A stretch of 64,000 bases of DNA from Jeotgalibacillus sp. S-D1 (GTDB taxonomy: Bacteria; Bacillota; Bacilli; Bacillales; Jeotgalibacillaceae): positions 62,001 through 126,000 of the forward strand of contig NZ_SMZR01000007.1 in the NCBI RefSeq assembly GCF_004358665.1. Direction: 5' to 3'. The translations under genes were made by a program, and so were the position numbers. The notes under the pieces are model-generated. The model saw only the letters and a program-made list of their open reading frames with translations. It was not told where the DNA came from and ran no database searches. Shown here in pieces: positions 1 through 9,327 of this stretch. The stretch's first letter is position 1. The number at the start of each line of letters is the position of its first letter.

Positions 1-361
1 GCGTCTGGATATAAGTCTGGATGATTTGCTCACTAAACTCACCCATCTGTACATCCCCGATATACGGAACAATGTTATAGCGGATTTGTTCTTCATAATT
101 TTGAATCGTACTCGACTTTAATTTGATCTTCTTTGCTTCAAACCACTGAGCAAGATACTTGCTAAAAGGAAGCTTTGCCACACTCAATTCTTTCACTTCA
201 CTAACCTCAATCTGAAGTTTTGCGAGAGCTAATTTTGCCTCATGTTTTGAATCAAAACCTCTTCGCTTCAGCTGCTTTCTTTTTCCAGTCATGGGATCTT
301 TCCCAGTGTCTAACACAAAAAAATACTTACCTGTTTTCTCATCTTTTTTTATTACTGTCAT
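1..361 (-). CDS. Tyrosine integrase, N-terminal part (runs off the left edge)
   Basis: The minus strand reads MTVIKKDEKTGKYFF, then a TGKRKQLKRRGF motif and a helical segment (KSSTIQNYEEQI...GDVQMGEF). This is the usual start of a phage or ICE tyrosine recombinase: an arm-binding domain at about residues 1-55, then the start of the SAM-like core-binding domain. The catalytic domain lies outside the window. The start is the ATG at 359-361, preceded by AGGTGA at good spacing. The tRNA-Val-like sequence 200 bp upstream fits an integrase beside a tRNA attachment site. Family assignment is strong. Which element it serves cannot be decided, because the gene points away from the island in this window. 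Confidence 0.85.
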   Translation of the reverse strand, partial: MTVIKKDEKTGKYFFVLDTGKDPMTGKRKQLKRRGFDSKHEAKLALAKLQIEVSEVKELSVAKLPFSKYLAQWFEAKKIKLKSSTIQNYEEQIRYNIVPYIGDVQMGEFSEQIIQTYIQT

Positions 362-560
362 CACTATCACCTGTATTTCACAGGGAGGTGATTAGGAATC
401 TGCTTAATAGTATTTTAATAACGTTATGATTAAATGTCTATCATTGTTGGTAATTTCTCTTCTAACCCTATTATACACTTCTTATTAATCCTCGTTATTT
501 ACTAAAAAAAGGAGTTTTCAAGATCCTTAAAATCGTCTTAAAGTTGTCTTAATATTTTAT

Positions 561-632
561 AATTCCTATTGTGTTCGAACCAGCGACCTCTATCCTGTCA
601 AGGTGGCGCTCTACCAACTGAGCTACGGAATC
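561..632 (-). tRNA. Degenerate or hybrid tRNA-Val (GAC)
   Basis: The minus strand begins GATTCCGTAGCTCAGTTGG and has a perfect D arm and an anticodon loop TTGACAG (anticodon GAC), matching Bacillus tRNA-Val. The 3' half is damaged. The second strand of the anticodon stem reads GATAG instead of GGTGG, the T stem has mismatches (GCTGG against ACAAT), and the acceptor 3' strand AGGAATT lacks one pair. All deviations lie 3' of the anticodon. This suggests recombination with an imperfect attachment site, giving a host 5' half and an element 3' half. No CCA is encoded. It is probably non-functional. Confidence 0.6.
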
Positions 633-670
633 AAAGAACTTAATGGAATTATTCAAATCAATAGCTACCA

Positions 671-705
671 ATTGGTCACCTGCTCGTGACCAATCTGCGA
701 CCAAA
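671..705. repeat. GGTCAC-type inverted sites, left end of island
   Basis: ATTGGTCAC and GTGACCAAT form a perfect 9-bp inverted repeat separated by 6 bp (671-679 and 686-694). A third related site, GCGACCAAA, follows at 697-705. The same core recurs five times at 22206-22314 on the far side of the island. The arrangement resembles arm-type binding sites of tyrosine integrases. That role is inferred from position. Confidence 0.5.
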
Positions 706-762
706 GTTTCCGCTTCCTAAGCCAATTGTATAAAGTTTTCCTTTAAATTGATTTTACAAATA

Positions 763-804
763 AAAAAGAGCCAAACCTCATTAAAGCAAGACTTGGCTCT
801 TTTT
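763..804 (-). terminator. Terminator of the groEL fragment
   Basis: A perfect 12-bp stem (AAAAAGAGCCAA paired with TTGGCTCTTTTT) with an 18-nt loop. It directly follows the groEL remnant stop on the minus strand and carries U-runs on both strands, so it can work in both directions. Confidence 0.85.
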
Positions 805-934
805 AGATTGATGTGTAGCTCATGTCTTTTTCTTCAGGCTTGTCTGCTACGACTGCTTCTGTTGTTAGGAAGAGTGCTGCGACAGATACTGCATTTTGAA
901 GAGCGTAACGAGTTACTTTTGTCGGTATTATTAC
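803..934 (-). pseudogene. groEL: groEL 3' fragment (C-terminal ~43 codons)
   Basis: The minus strand reads [19 protein letters not shown], then [21 protein letters not shown] and a stop. This matches the GroEL C-terminus (PTKVTRSALQNA...[14 protein letters not shown]). The usual Gly-Met tail is replaced by DMSYTSI. The reading frame is closed by a stop 16-18 nt upstream of the conserved block, so only the end of the gene is present. Its terminator is retained. It looks like a scar left where an element joined a groEL locus, or a fragment carried by the element. Confidence 0.8.
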
Positions 935-1068
935 GTTTCATTAGTTTCTAGGAAGATACAGACGACTACTTCACAATTTGTTGTGTACCTTCTAATTTTA
1001 AAGTGGTTAAAGGAAACAGTAAACTAAACTGTTATCGTTTTTTAATAAATCCTATAGATTTTTATACT

Positions 1069-2775
1069 TTATTTTCTAGTAGCCGCCTCTTGAATAGGAA
1101 TAGAACTTTCATATCTCTCCCAGCAATTCGTACATAGACTTTGTTTAAGAAACGCAGGATGACTAGTATCAATTACATTATTACACTTATCACAGATTAA
1201 CCCTTCACCTACTTCTAAACGATGCTTTGAAAAAATCTCATCACTTAGAGCAATCCTTCGTATTTCTCGATAATTATCAATTACCTCAATATCATCCGCA
1301 GTCTTTGTATCTAGTTGATTAGTTGTATAGTTATTATTTGTAAAGCATCCATAGTCAATGGAGTACACATCATAAACTTCCCCTTTTATGTCTTGGTGAG
1401 AATAACCTCTCTTCCTTAAGTGAATAACCCTTAAATCAACTAAAGTTTGGAGATATTTATTTGAAAAGTATTTTTGGGAAATAAGACAATGAGTAACTTT
1501 CTTCTCTCTTAAAACATAATCTATGATATGGTCCAAAAGCTTTTTTGCATTCGGTTCATTGTCGATACGATTTTGTTTATCAACACTATACCATTGTTGT
1601 GTTGCTTTTCTTATATTGTGAACTGAAACCTTTTTATCACTATGATTGGATATGAACTCTTCATACGCACTGATAAATATATTTAAGAAATCTCTTGATA
1701 CACCGGCACTTCCAATTAATATTTCTCCCAACGCTTGATGAGTAAAAAATTCACCGATAAAATTTATTCTTGGTTTTGCATTTTTTTCTGAGAAGTATAT
1801 ACCGTGCAGTTCGGGATAATGCTTAGACAAATGCTTAAATAATAACTCATTAAAGTAGTCTTTTGTAGCGTCTTCATTTAGTTCATATACATACTTATTA
1901 TCCAAGTCATTTCCAAAGATATCTCCACCATCTTCAAGTCCAAACCTTGAATCGTTGTCATCTATCATTAGTCTTGTTCTAAACTTTATCGCTCCTATTT
2001 TTAACTTAATGGAACTAGATACAAAAGCAATCTTTAGTAGATGAGAAAGATATGGCTGCGTGCTAATATCTATTTCAGACCACTCATCTAACATTAAAAT
2101 AATGTTGTTCAGACTTAAAATTCTAACGATATTATTTAGTATCTTAGTCAATTCACCAAAGGATATAAATTTAATGCCGTTCTCTTGTGCCTTTTTCGTG
2201 TTTTTAAATTCAGGTTTTATTCTTGCACCAGTTGTTGAAAAGTCTCCTACTAAAGCTTTTACCGATTCTGAGTCAATTGAGAACTCACCTTGTTTCATGA
2301 ATTTGTTACCATTTAATACAATATTTAATTCTTTCAAGTGACTTGATAATTCATACCTTATTTGATTAACTTGAAAATTTTCAAGATGACTTAACGGATT
2401 TACAATAAACTCAAATTCCTCTACTATATGCTCAACTAACATTTTAAGTATATTTTGAAAGTATACTAAAGCATTCAACTTTGGATTATTGGCAAATGTT
2501 TCTTCAAAAGTTGAAGTGTTTCGCAAATCAATATAAACAGGATAGATTCTCTTGTCGTACATCTCTTGATACAAAAGCTCTTTGAGGGCATTAAGTAAAT
2601 GAGTCTTACCTGTTCCCCTTCTACCGTAAATGACCTGATTTTTAATATTATTAACTGTGGTCAGTACATTACTTCCAGCATATAATTCTAAATAATCTTC
2701 TTTTATGTCTTCTGATCTTAGGACATTAGATAATTCATTAACAGCAGTTCTCATTTTCGTGCTATTTAATTCCAA
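1069..2775 (-). CDS. ORC/CDC6-like P-loop ATPase with C-terminal zinc-binding motif
   Basis: A protein of about 568 residues. The Walker A motif GRRGTGKT lies at about residues 51-58, and a Walker B-like segment, IILMLDEWSEID, at about 226-237. The C-terminus carries two CxxC pairs (CDKC and CTNC) that could bind zinc. The layout resembles ORC/CDC6-type AAA ATPases found beside bacterial defence genes. The function is unknown. I prefer the TTG at 2773-2775, preceded by a GGGGGG ribosome binding site at 7 nt. The ATG at 2752-2754 is the alternative. The frame stays open further upstream into a relict integrase, which I do not count as part of the gene. It lies about 400 bp downstream of hsdS on the same strand. 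A weak hairpin at 1017-1035 may terminate it. Confidence 0.7.
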   Translation of the reverse strand: MELNSTKMRTAVNELSNVLRSEDIKEDYLELYAGSNVLTTVNNIKNQVIYGRRGTGKTHLLNALKELLYQEMYDKRIYPVYIDLRNTSTFEETFANNPKLNALVYFQNILKMLVEHIVEEFEFIVNPLSHLENFQVNQIRYELSSHLKELNIVLNGNKFMKQGEFSIDSESVKALVGDFSTTGARIKPEFKNTKKAQENGIKFISFGELTKILNNIVRILSLNNIILMLDEWSEIDISTQPYLSHLLKIAFVSSSIKLKIGAIKFRTRLMIDDNDSRFGLEDGGDIFGNDLDNKYVYELNEDATKDYFNELLFKHLSKHYPELHGIYFSEKNAKPRINFIGEFFTHQALGEILIGSAGVSRDFLNIFISAYEEFISNHSDKKVSVHNIRKATQQWYSVDKQNRIDNEPNAKKLLDHIIDYVLREKKVTHCLISQKYFSNKYLQTLVDLRVIHLRKRGYSHQDIKGEVYDVYSIDYGCFTNNNYTTNQLDTKTADDIEVIDNYREIRRIALSDEIFSKHRLEVGEGLICDKCNNVIDTSHPAFLKQSLCTNCWERYESSIPIQEAATRK

Positions 2776-2859
2776 ATCTATTTCCCCCCACCGTTTTTCA
2801 CGTATTACAAGAATAACAGAAAAACATATATTTGACAAAATTTGCTTGTTAGAAAATGT

Positions 2860-2925
2860 TGCTTCCTTTTTTGTCTCAAATCCTCTTCTGTGTAACCGCT
2901 TTCTCTTCCCGCTTTGCAAGTCTTT
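2860..2925 (-). pseudogene. Relict of a tyrosine integrase N-terminus
   Basis: The minus strand encodes KDLQSGKRKRLHRRGFETKK and then EA, closely matching the TGKRKQLKRRGFDSKHEA segment of the integrase at the left edge but clearly diverged at the DNA level. Only about 22 codons remain. They are in frame with the downstream ATPase, so an automatic gene call would probably fuse the two. It is evidence that a second integrase once lay here. Confidence 0.6.
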
Positions 2926-3054
2926 ATGATGCTGAACGGTTCGGTTTATCTCAACTTCCTCAGCTAAGAGGTAGGATTTGAAAATCTCTTCAGCTATATT
3001 GTAAATTAAAAACCTGTATAATACCCCAATCTGCTTTATTATTCCTTCTCCTAT

Positions 3055-3086
3055 AAACGAAAAGGCGAGAATTTTTTTCGCCTTTT
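3055..3086 (-). terminator. Terminator downstream of hsdS
   Basis: Stem AAAAGGCGA / TCGCCTTTT with a T-run on the minus strand, about 90 bp past the hsdS stop. A second, imperfect stem (GACCACCACC with GGGCGGTGATC) lies at about 3117-3146. Confidence 0.7.
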
Positions 3087-3174
3087 ATATAAATTCTTAT
3101 TTTTAAAATTCCTTTGACCACCACCTTAGATGGGCGGTGATCATCTAGTTAGCCATGCTCTATTTACCGATGAA

Positions 3175-4581
3175 CTATTTTACTTGTTCTTGTAACACTT
3201 GTTTCAACAAATCAATTGCATCTTCTTCATTTGGGTCATTAGTTCCCAGTTCCCCCCGAAAGGCTTTAGATAAGATTGATTGTTTTAGTAGAGCCAGAGT
3301 ATTTTGTGTTATTTTGATATCACTTAGTATACATTCATTATCTTTCATGTACTTATCTAGTATTTCAACAATTTTAACTTGTTCGTCATAAACGGGTACT
3401 GGTATTTTTAATTCCTTAAAAATTTTTAAAGTGATTTTTTGTTGTGCAACACCCTTACTTTGTTTTCTAATTTGATTTTGGATAAATGGTGATTTGATAG
3501 CATACATCACGTATCTATTGTTAACAAGTTTATTATTAGCTCTGAATTTTATACAGTCAGCAGTAATTATAGCTTTGCCAAAAGAATCTGGTAGTATATC
3601 AGAATCTCCAGGTGGATCACCCATTTTAGTTATTAAAACGTCACCCGAATTCACCACATGAGGCTTTAATTCAATCGCCTTATCTACAGAAACAAACTTT
3701 TGTTCTAACTTATAATTCAAGCTTCTAATATTCCTTACAAAAATTAAAGGAATACCTTCTGTTGTATAATCTGAAACTTTTAAATTGCTTCCAAAAGGAC
3801 CAATGGCAAGTGAATATTTTTCATCGGCAGCTATTGATTGAAAATTTGTTACTACCCAATTTTTAGGGATATTAAATGATAAACTAGCATTCAAGGGAGT
3901 AATATCATTATTCTTAATATTATGATTAACTCTCCACTTCTTCGTCAACTCCCCCCGAAACGCTTTATCCAATATAGCAGCCCTGCGAAGTTCAAACGAT
4001 TCCTTTGCTTCTTCAATTAATTGCTTTGCTTCATCTATTTTACTTAGAAGACGTTCAACTTTGTTAGCAATACGTCTTTGTTCATTGATAGGTGGTAGGG
4101 GGAAAGGAATATCTTCTATGTTTTTCTTTGAAATTTGTTTGAATGTTGTTCCAGTACTAATCGTATTTAAATAGGGGTGTATTGTATCAATGTAATATCT
4201 CAATAATTTTGTATTAATATTGAGAGACTTAATTCCTGCTACGCCTCGTCCCAAACAATATTCACCATCTGAGATATTTGTTTTTCCAATAGTTGCTCTT
4301 ATCGAGATTATTAATTCGTTCTTAGTAGTTATTTTTGTTGCTTTCTTCGTGTATCTACTTACCATTGGAAAATCTTTACCCATGTCAGCTGGTCCCCCTA
4401 CTAGAGGAATGTAGCATGATTCTTCTGTTGTAAATTCCCCTTTAGGTGATTGTCCCATATTAATTTCAAATAGAAATTTTAACTTTGTCCATATCCAATT
4501 ATTAGGAATATCATATGGCTGTTCTTCAGCAAGTATTATTGATTCTACTAACATTTCTTTTCTATTTTTACTCTTTACCAT
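3175..4581 (-). CDS. hsdS: Type I restriction-modification specificity subunit HsdS
   Basis: A 468-residue DNA-recognition subunit that gives sequence specificity to both the methyltransferase and the restriction complex. It has the expected two-part layout: a first target-recognition domain (about residues 20-160), a helical spacer (INEQRRIANKVERLLSKIDEAK), a second target-recognition domain (about 240-390) and a second spacer helix (YDEQVKIVEILDKYM). Both halves end in the repeated AFRGEL motif. The start overlaps the end of hsdM by 14 bp, so the two are translationally coupled. Length is normal for the family and no frame damage is seen. The recognition site cannot be predicted from sequence by eye. 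Confidence 0.93.
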   Translation of the reverse strand: MVKSKNRKEMLVESIILAEEQPYDIPNNWIWTKLKFLFEINMGQSPKGEFTTEESCYIPLVGGPADMGKDFPMVSRYTKKATKITTKNELIISIRATIGKTNISDGEYCLGRGVAGIKSLNINTKLLRYYIDTIHPYLNTISTGTTFKQISKKNIEDIPFPLPPINEQRRIANKVERLLSKIDEAKQLIEEAKESFELRRAAILDKAFRGELTKKWRVNHNIKNNDITPLNASLSFNIPKNWVVTNFQSIAADEKYSLAIGPFGSNLKVSDYTTEGIPLIFVRNIRSLNYKLEQKFVSVDKAIELKPHVVNSGDVLITKMGDPPGDSDILPDSFGKAIITADCIKFRANNKLVNNRYVMYAIKSPFIQNQIRKQSKGVAQQKITLKIFKELKIPVPVYDEQVKIVEILDKYMKDNECILSDIKITQNTLALLKQSILSKAFRGELGTNDPNEEDAIDLLKQVLQEQVK

Positions 4582-6007
4582 AGCTATTCACCTTAACTTC
4601 TTCAGTTTCACGCAGCTCATCAACAATTTCATTCAATAATCCCATCGCTTGTTGAAGTTTTAATATAGTTTCTTCAGCTGACTCAATAGGATCTGGCAGA
4701 TTTTCATAAGACGAGAGAGAGTCATCAGCAACCAATCCAATATCTAAACTATCATTCCTCTTTAAAATATCTTCTCTAGTAAATTTATTCCATCGGTTAT
4801 CTTCAATTTTTGAACGATTTTCTGCAACAAATGCTTTCATGAAATCTTCAAAATGAGCCATGGTTAATTGATTCCGTTTACCAAATGAAGACATATTTGT
4901 TCTTAGATCATACACCCAAACATCTTTAGTATTGCCTTGATCTGTTTTTTCTCTTGTAAAAAACAATACATTTGTTTTAACACCCTGCGCATAGAAAATA
5001 CCAGTTGGTAATCGTAAGATAGTGTGCAGATTACATTTATTCATTAAATCACGACGAATTTGCGCACCTATCCCGCTCTCAAATAACACATTATCAGGCA
5101 AAACAACCGCTGCACGAGCTTTTCCATCATCCTTCAAGGAATTATAAATCAGCTGTAAGAAATTCAACTGCTTGTTGGATGTTTCAAACGTTAAATCATC
5201 TCGAGACACACGTTCTCCACCTTTTTTTGTACCAAATGGAGGATTTGTCAAAATTACATCAAAATTCTTCATCCATTTTCCGTTACTCGATAAAGAATCC
5301 CCGTTCTCCATTCGTCCCTCAATATTATGGAGTAACGCATTCATAAGTGCTAAACGGTGTGTGCCTTTTACAAGCTCCATTCCACTAAATGCTTCTTTCT
5401 TTTGGAATTCCGCTTCTTGTGGGTCAAGGTCAAAATAATCATCTGTTTTATTTTTCAAATACTGGTCAGCTGAAATCATAAAGCCTAATGTTCCTGCAGC
5501 AGGGTCATTACAACGTTCTCCTACTTTTGGATCAACGAGTTGAACCATTACGTCGATCAATACTCGAGGCGTGAAGTATTGTCCTGCTCCAGACTTGGTT
5601 TCACTCGCATTTTTCTCGAGTAATCCTTCATATAGATTACCTAACCCTTCTTCTTTAGCACTGTACCAATCAAGTGCATCAATTGATTTAATGATTTTTT
5701 CTAAGTTTTTAGGCTCTTCAATACTCGTTGCTGCATCACTATAAATCAAACGAAGTCTTTCATTTTCACTGCTACCTAGCTCTAATAATAATCGTTGATA
5801 GAAGGTTTTTAGTTCAATACCTTCTTTTGTTGTAAGGTCATTCCAACGATACCCTTCTGGTATAACTTCCTCTGTTTGTTGCTCTTTCATCATTTTTAAA
5901 AATAATATATAAGTTAACTCTGTTACGTATTGTTGATAAGTAATTCCATCATCACGTAAAACGTTACATAAATTCCATAGCTTTTGTACGATCTCTTGGT
6001 TGTTCAT
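4568..6007 (-). CDS. hsdM: Type I restriction-modification N6-adenine methyltransferase HsdM
   Basis: A 479-residue modification subunit that transfers methyl from S-adenosylmethionine to adenine N6. An HsdM N-terminal helical domain spans about residues 5-130. GQYFTPR is at 142-148, the SAM-binding motif DPAAGT at 168-173 and the catalytic NPPF motif at 255-258. All key residues are present and the length is normal. It is followed by hsdS with a 14-bp overlap. hsdR lies upstream and is separated by its own terminator, so hsdMS probably has its own promoter in the 110-bp gap. This lets methylation be set separately from restriction. Confidence 0.95.
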   Translation of the reverse strand: MNNQEIVQKLWNLCNVLRDDGITYQQYVTELTYILFLKMMKEQQTEEVIPEGYRWNDLTTKEGIELKTFYQRLLLELGSSENERLRLIYSDAATSIEEPKNLEKIIKSIDALDWYSAKEEGLGNLYEGLLEKNASETKSGAGQYFTPRVLIDVMVQLVDPKVGERCNDPAAGTLGFMISADQYLKNKTDDYFDLDPQEAEFQKKEAFSGMELVKGTHRLALMNALLHNIEGRMENGDSLSSNGKWMKNFDVILTNPPFGTKKGGERVSRDDLTFETSNKQLNFLQLIYNSLKDDGKARAAVVLPDNVLFESGIGAQIRRDLMNKCNLHTILRLPTGIFYAQGVKTNVLFFTREKTDQGNTKDVWVYDLRTNMSSFGKRNQLTMAHFEDFMKAFVAENRSKIEDNRWNKFTREDILKRNDSLDIGLVADDSLSSYENLPDPIESAEETILKLQQAMGLLNEIVDELRETEEVKVNSYGKE

Positions 6008-6090
6008 AAAATGCCTCCAGCACGTTCGAAATTTTGTTTATCATCAACTTAATTACCGTATCAATTAGTCGACGTTTACTATTATAACGT

Positions 6091-6113
6091 AAAAAAAGCC
6101 TCAATAAAGAGGC
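6091..6113 (-). terminator. Terminator between hsdR and hsdM
   Basis: GCCTC / GAGGC stem followed on the minus strand by seven T, 8 bp past the hsdR stop. It separates hsdR transcription from hsdMS. Confidence 0.8.
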
Positions 6114-6120
6114 AAGCGTT

Positions 6121-9100
6121 TCAACTGATATATAAGTTATCATTGATCGTATTTACCACTCTATCAATGTTGTCTCCAAACTCTCGTTTTAACATCTTAT
6201 AGCCGCCTTGACTAAGGAATGGTTCTTCTGAAAACGCATCTTGAGAGGTTGGAGCTAAGATAGGGAATTGTAATAATTGCTTTTCAATTCTTTCTAACCA
6301 TTTTTTCTGCCTAGGAGTCCAATCATGTAAGGAGAATACTTTTTGCATAGCATGCTTAATACGGAAATCATGGGAAACAAGTGCTTCTCCAAGAGCCGCT
6401 TGTCGAATAAAACTAATGATGTCTGCCGCAATCTCTTCATTTTTTGTTTGTTTCCAAGCAGTTTGTAAATGTGATTGTTTATATCCCTTTGTCTCTAGTA
6501 TTGTGATAAGTTCTCTCAAATCTTTTTTAGTTAAGTTTTTTGGTCTTGTACATACGATTTGCAGAGCAGGGATTTCATTTATATTCTCTTGAATATACTG
6601 GACGAAACCATCAAGATAATCTTCTGGGCGTTTATTTCCTTCCCCATACCCTCGAATTATTTCTGTTACTTTATCTTCTTTATTAGAAATGTATCGTTTT
6701 TCTCCTCTAACTCTGTATGTTTCAATGTACTCAAACAGGACGTTATGTTGTTTTGCAATTTCTGGAGAATATGATTGAACCTCTTTTACCCATTCATCAA
6801 CCGATTTACCTTTTGACAGCTCTTCAAATTTTTGTTTACCTTCCTCGTTCAACTTTTGTTTTCGACGCTGCAATTTAGCTACTAATTGGTCACGATAAAA
6901 CGAAGATTCTTCTTCTGTGGTGGAGCGGGTTAACGAATTGTATAAGTCCCCAATGGCAATATTTTTTCTTTTCACAACAGGCTTCATTTCTGTGTATTTT
7001 TGTAACTTATCATAAATACCTACGGCATCGTATATATTAAAATGAGATTTTCCTATATCGGGACAAAGCCGAGTTGCACGACCTAGCATTTGATCGTAAA
7101 GAATACGTGATTGAATACGGCGTAAAAATACTATGTTTGTAATAGCTGGAACATCTATACCTGTTGTTAATAGATCCACCGTTACTACCACATTTGGTAA
7201 CCTTTCATTTTTAAGTCTCTTGATGGCTTCTAAAGGCTTATAGATATATCCAGTGATTTTCATAATGGCGTCATCTTCTACCTCATCACCACGTTGTTTA
7301 AATGCCTCTTTTAGTAACCTAACTATTAAATCAGCATGCTGGTCAGTAGCAGCAAATATGAGTGTCTTTTCTTTGCTTCTAGGGTCAATGTAATCGACTA
7401 ATTTATTTAATACCGCTTTATTGAATGGCTCAGTGATAACACGCTTATTAAACTGTTCTACTTCGAAATGAATTGTATCCTCCATTTTCTCTAAAATAAC
7501 TTCTCCTTCTTCCACATCAAAAACTTCCACTTCTTCATCTTTTTCTAACGTAATACCCATCTGAGATAGTTCAGTTTTAAACAAATAAGGCGGTTCATGG
7601 TCAACCAAAAACCCGTCTAATACCGCTTCACTGTAGGAATACTTGAAAATGGGCATACAGAAAATATCTGTTGTATGCAGTGCAGGAGTTGCAGTAAGTC
7701 CTAAACACGCTGCATCAAAATAATCAATAACACGTCTATATTGGCTTATATAATCATCCTGGTCTCTGAATTCCAACTCTTCTTCAGACATCTCTTGATC
7801 ACTGGTATAGCCACGATGTGCTTCGTCCACAATAATGAAATCGTATTGACCAACACTTGGCATTGTTTCATCATTACTGTAAAACAGTCTTCGAACCATA
7901 CCTTGAACCGTAGCAATTTGTACTTTTGTAGCAACCTCTGGGGTTATGTCTTCTAAGGATTTCACATCATAAATATCTGCAAATGATAGTCCTTCAATTT
8001 TGGTATCTTTGAGTGCATCTTCCGTCTGTTTTCCTAAAGAGTTGCGGTCAACTAGAAAAAGGATACGACGACACTTCTTTGTCTTAATTAAACGATACAT
8101 CAATGCGATAGCTGTTCGGGTCTTACCTGTACCAGTTGCCATTGCAATAAGCATACGTCTAGTTCCTTCAATTAAAGCCGCTTCAGCGGACAGAACAGCA
8201 TTCTGTTGATACTGGCGCAGTCCAAATTTTGTTATATCTTCTTCTTTAAGCTTTTGATTAGCACCCTGATCTTCCTGACTTAACAGAAGCTGTAAATCAT
8301 CGGGAGAATGCCACCCTTCTAAAGGACGAGCATGTTTGGTGGGTTTACGTGCATCCCAAAACCAGATACCCGATTCCTCTTGTAATTGCTTCAGATAAGG
8401 CCTACCATTTGTTGCATACAAAAAAGGAACTTTATAGTCTTTAATTGGAGGCAGCAAAGTTTCATTTCCAATTACTTTAACATTTTTTGCATATACCTTT
8501 GTTTGACTATCTAAGGCACTAGGAATGGTTTTCTTTTTTGCTTTTGCTTCTATTAAGCCAACAAGCCTAAGACCGATAAACAGCGCATAGTCAACTCTGC
8601 CACCCTCTACTTTCCACTCTGCAATTGCCATGTTCCGATTTTTTCTGGGGAGCGTACCATTTTTGTGATGGTTAAGTACATTTGTGTCTGCTTCCCATCC
8701 TGCCAAACGTAACTTTTCATCAATAATAATACGTGTTTCTGGTTCTGTTAATTGATTAAGACGTATAAAGTTTTTTGATCTATTCTTACGCTTCGTTTTT
8801 ACATCCTCTTGCTCCAAATCTGCTTGTTGCAGAATTGCTTCAACGTTCTCATCGAGTTGTTTCTCTTTCTCCACAAATTCCTGCTGAAGTTTTCTTGTAT
8901 CCAGTACCATTTGTTCCTGGGGTTCTTTGTACTCTTGAGGTTGGAAGTCCCAATCACCGTAAACCTCCATAAACCAATTAGACAAACGAAAAGTTAACTG
9001 CAACAAAGCTTTTGCTTCTTCTGTTTTTCCATAACCAGCTTCATGCATTGCTAGATTCCCTTTGCGTCGAAGAGTTTCAAATATATCAATTAATTCATTT

Positions 9101-9327
9101 TCTAATAAGCCTTCTCTACGTAACGTATTAATACGTTCTACTTGACTAGTACCATAAACTTCCCGAATGTTTTCGGATGCAAGAATAAATCTTGCTATTG
9201 TCTCTGCAAATAATCGGAGCTTCATCACTGTCGTCTGGGGGTCATGATATACATTTTTCTCCGCTGTTTCTCCCAAATTAGCAAGTACATCCCATTTCCC
9301 TTGAAAAAATGAAAAGTTGCTACCCAT
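6121..9327 (-). CDS. hsdR: Type I restriction endonuclease subunit HsdR
   Basis: A 1068-residue motor and nuclease subunit that moves DNA with ATP and cuts unmethylated DNA in complex with HsdM and HsdS. An N-terminal DUF4145-like helical region (1-120) and a coiled coil (about 145-185) precede a PD-(D/E)xK nuclease signature (VDYALF at 245-250 and EAK at 260-262). The SF2 helicase follows: Walker A ATGTGKT at about 397-403, DEAH at 501-504, LTATPA at about 544. A conserved C-terminal domain completes it, in the EcoEI-like arrangement. No disruptions are seen. An ATG with an AACGGTGA ribosome binding site supports the start. It is first of the three hsd genes in transcription order. Confidence 0.95.
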   Translation of the reverse strand: MGSNFSFFQGKWDVLANLGETAEKNVYHDPQTTVMKLRLFAETIARFILASENIREVYGTSQVERINTLRREGLLENELIDIFETLRRKGNLAMHEAGYGKTEEAKALLQLTFRLSNWFMEVYGDWDFQPQEYKEPQEQMVLDTRKLQQEFVEKEKQLDENVEAILQQADLEQEDVKTKRKNRSKNFIRLNQLTEPETRIIIDEKLRLAGWEADTNVLNHHKNGTLPRKNRNMAIAEWKVEGGRVDYALFIGLRLVGLIEAKAKKKTIPSALDSQTKVYAKNVKVIGNETLLPPIKDYKVPFLYATNGRPYLKQLQEESGIWFWDARKPTKHARPLEGWHSPDDLQLLLSQEDQGANQKLKEEDITKFGLRQYQQNAVLSAEAALIEGTRRMLIAMATGTGKTRTAIALMYRLIKTKKCRRILFLVDRNSLGKQTEDALKDTKIEGLSFADIYDVKSLEDITPEVATKVQIATVQGMVRRLFYSNDETMPSVGQYDFIIVDEAHRGYTSDQEMSEEELEFRDQDDYISQYRRVIDYFDAACLGLTATPALHTTDIFCMPIFKYSYSEAVLDGFLVDHEPPYLFKTELSQMGITLEKDEEVEVFDVEEGEVILEKMEDTIHFEVEQFNKRVITEPFNKAVLNKLVDYIDPRSKEKTLIFAATDQHADLIVRLLKEAFKQRGDEVEDDAIMKITGYIYKPLEAIKRLKNERLPNVVVTVDLLTTGIDVPAITNIVFLRRIQSRILYDQMLGRATRLCPDIGKSHFNIYDAVGIYDKLQKYTEMKPVVKRKNIAIGDLYNSLTRSTTEEESSFYRDQLVAKLQRRKQKLNEEGKQKFEELSKGKSVDEWVKEVQSYSPEIAKQHNVLFEYIETYRVRGEKRYISNKEDKVTEIIRGYGEGNKRPEDYLDGFVQYIQENINEIPALQIVCTRPKNLTKKDLRELITILETKGYKQSHLQTAWKQTKNEEIAADIISFIRQAALGEALVSHDFRIKHAMQKVFSLHDWTPRQKKWLERIEKQLLQFPILAPTSQDAFSEEPFLSQGGYKMLKREFGDNIDRVVNTINDNLYIS

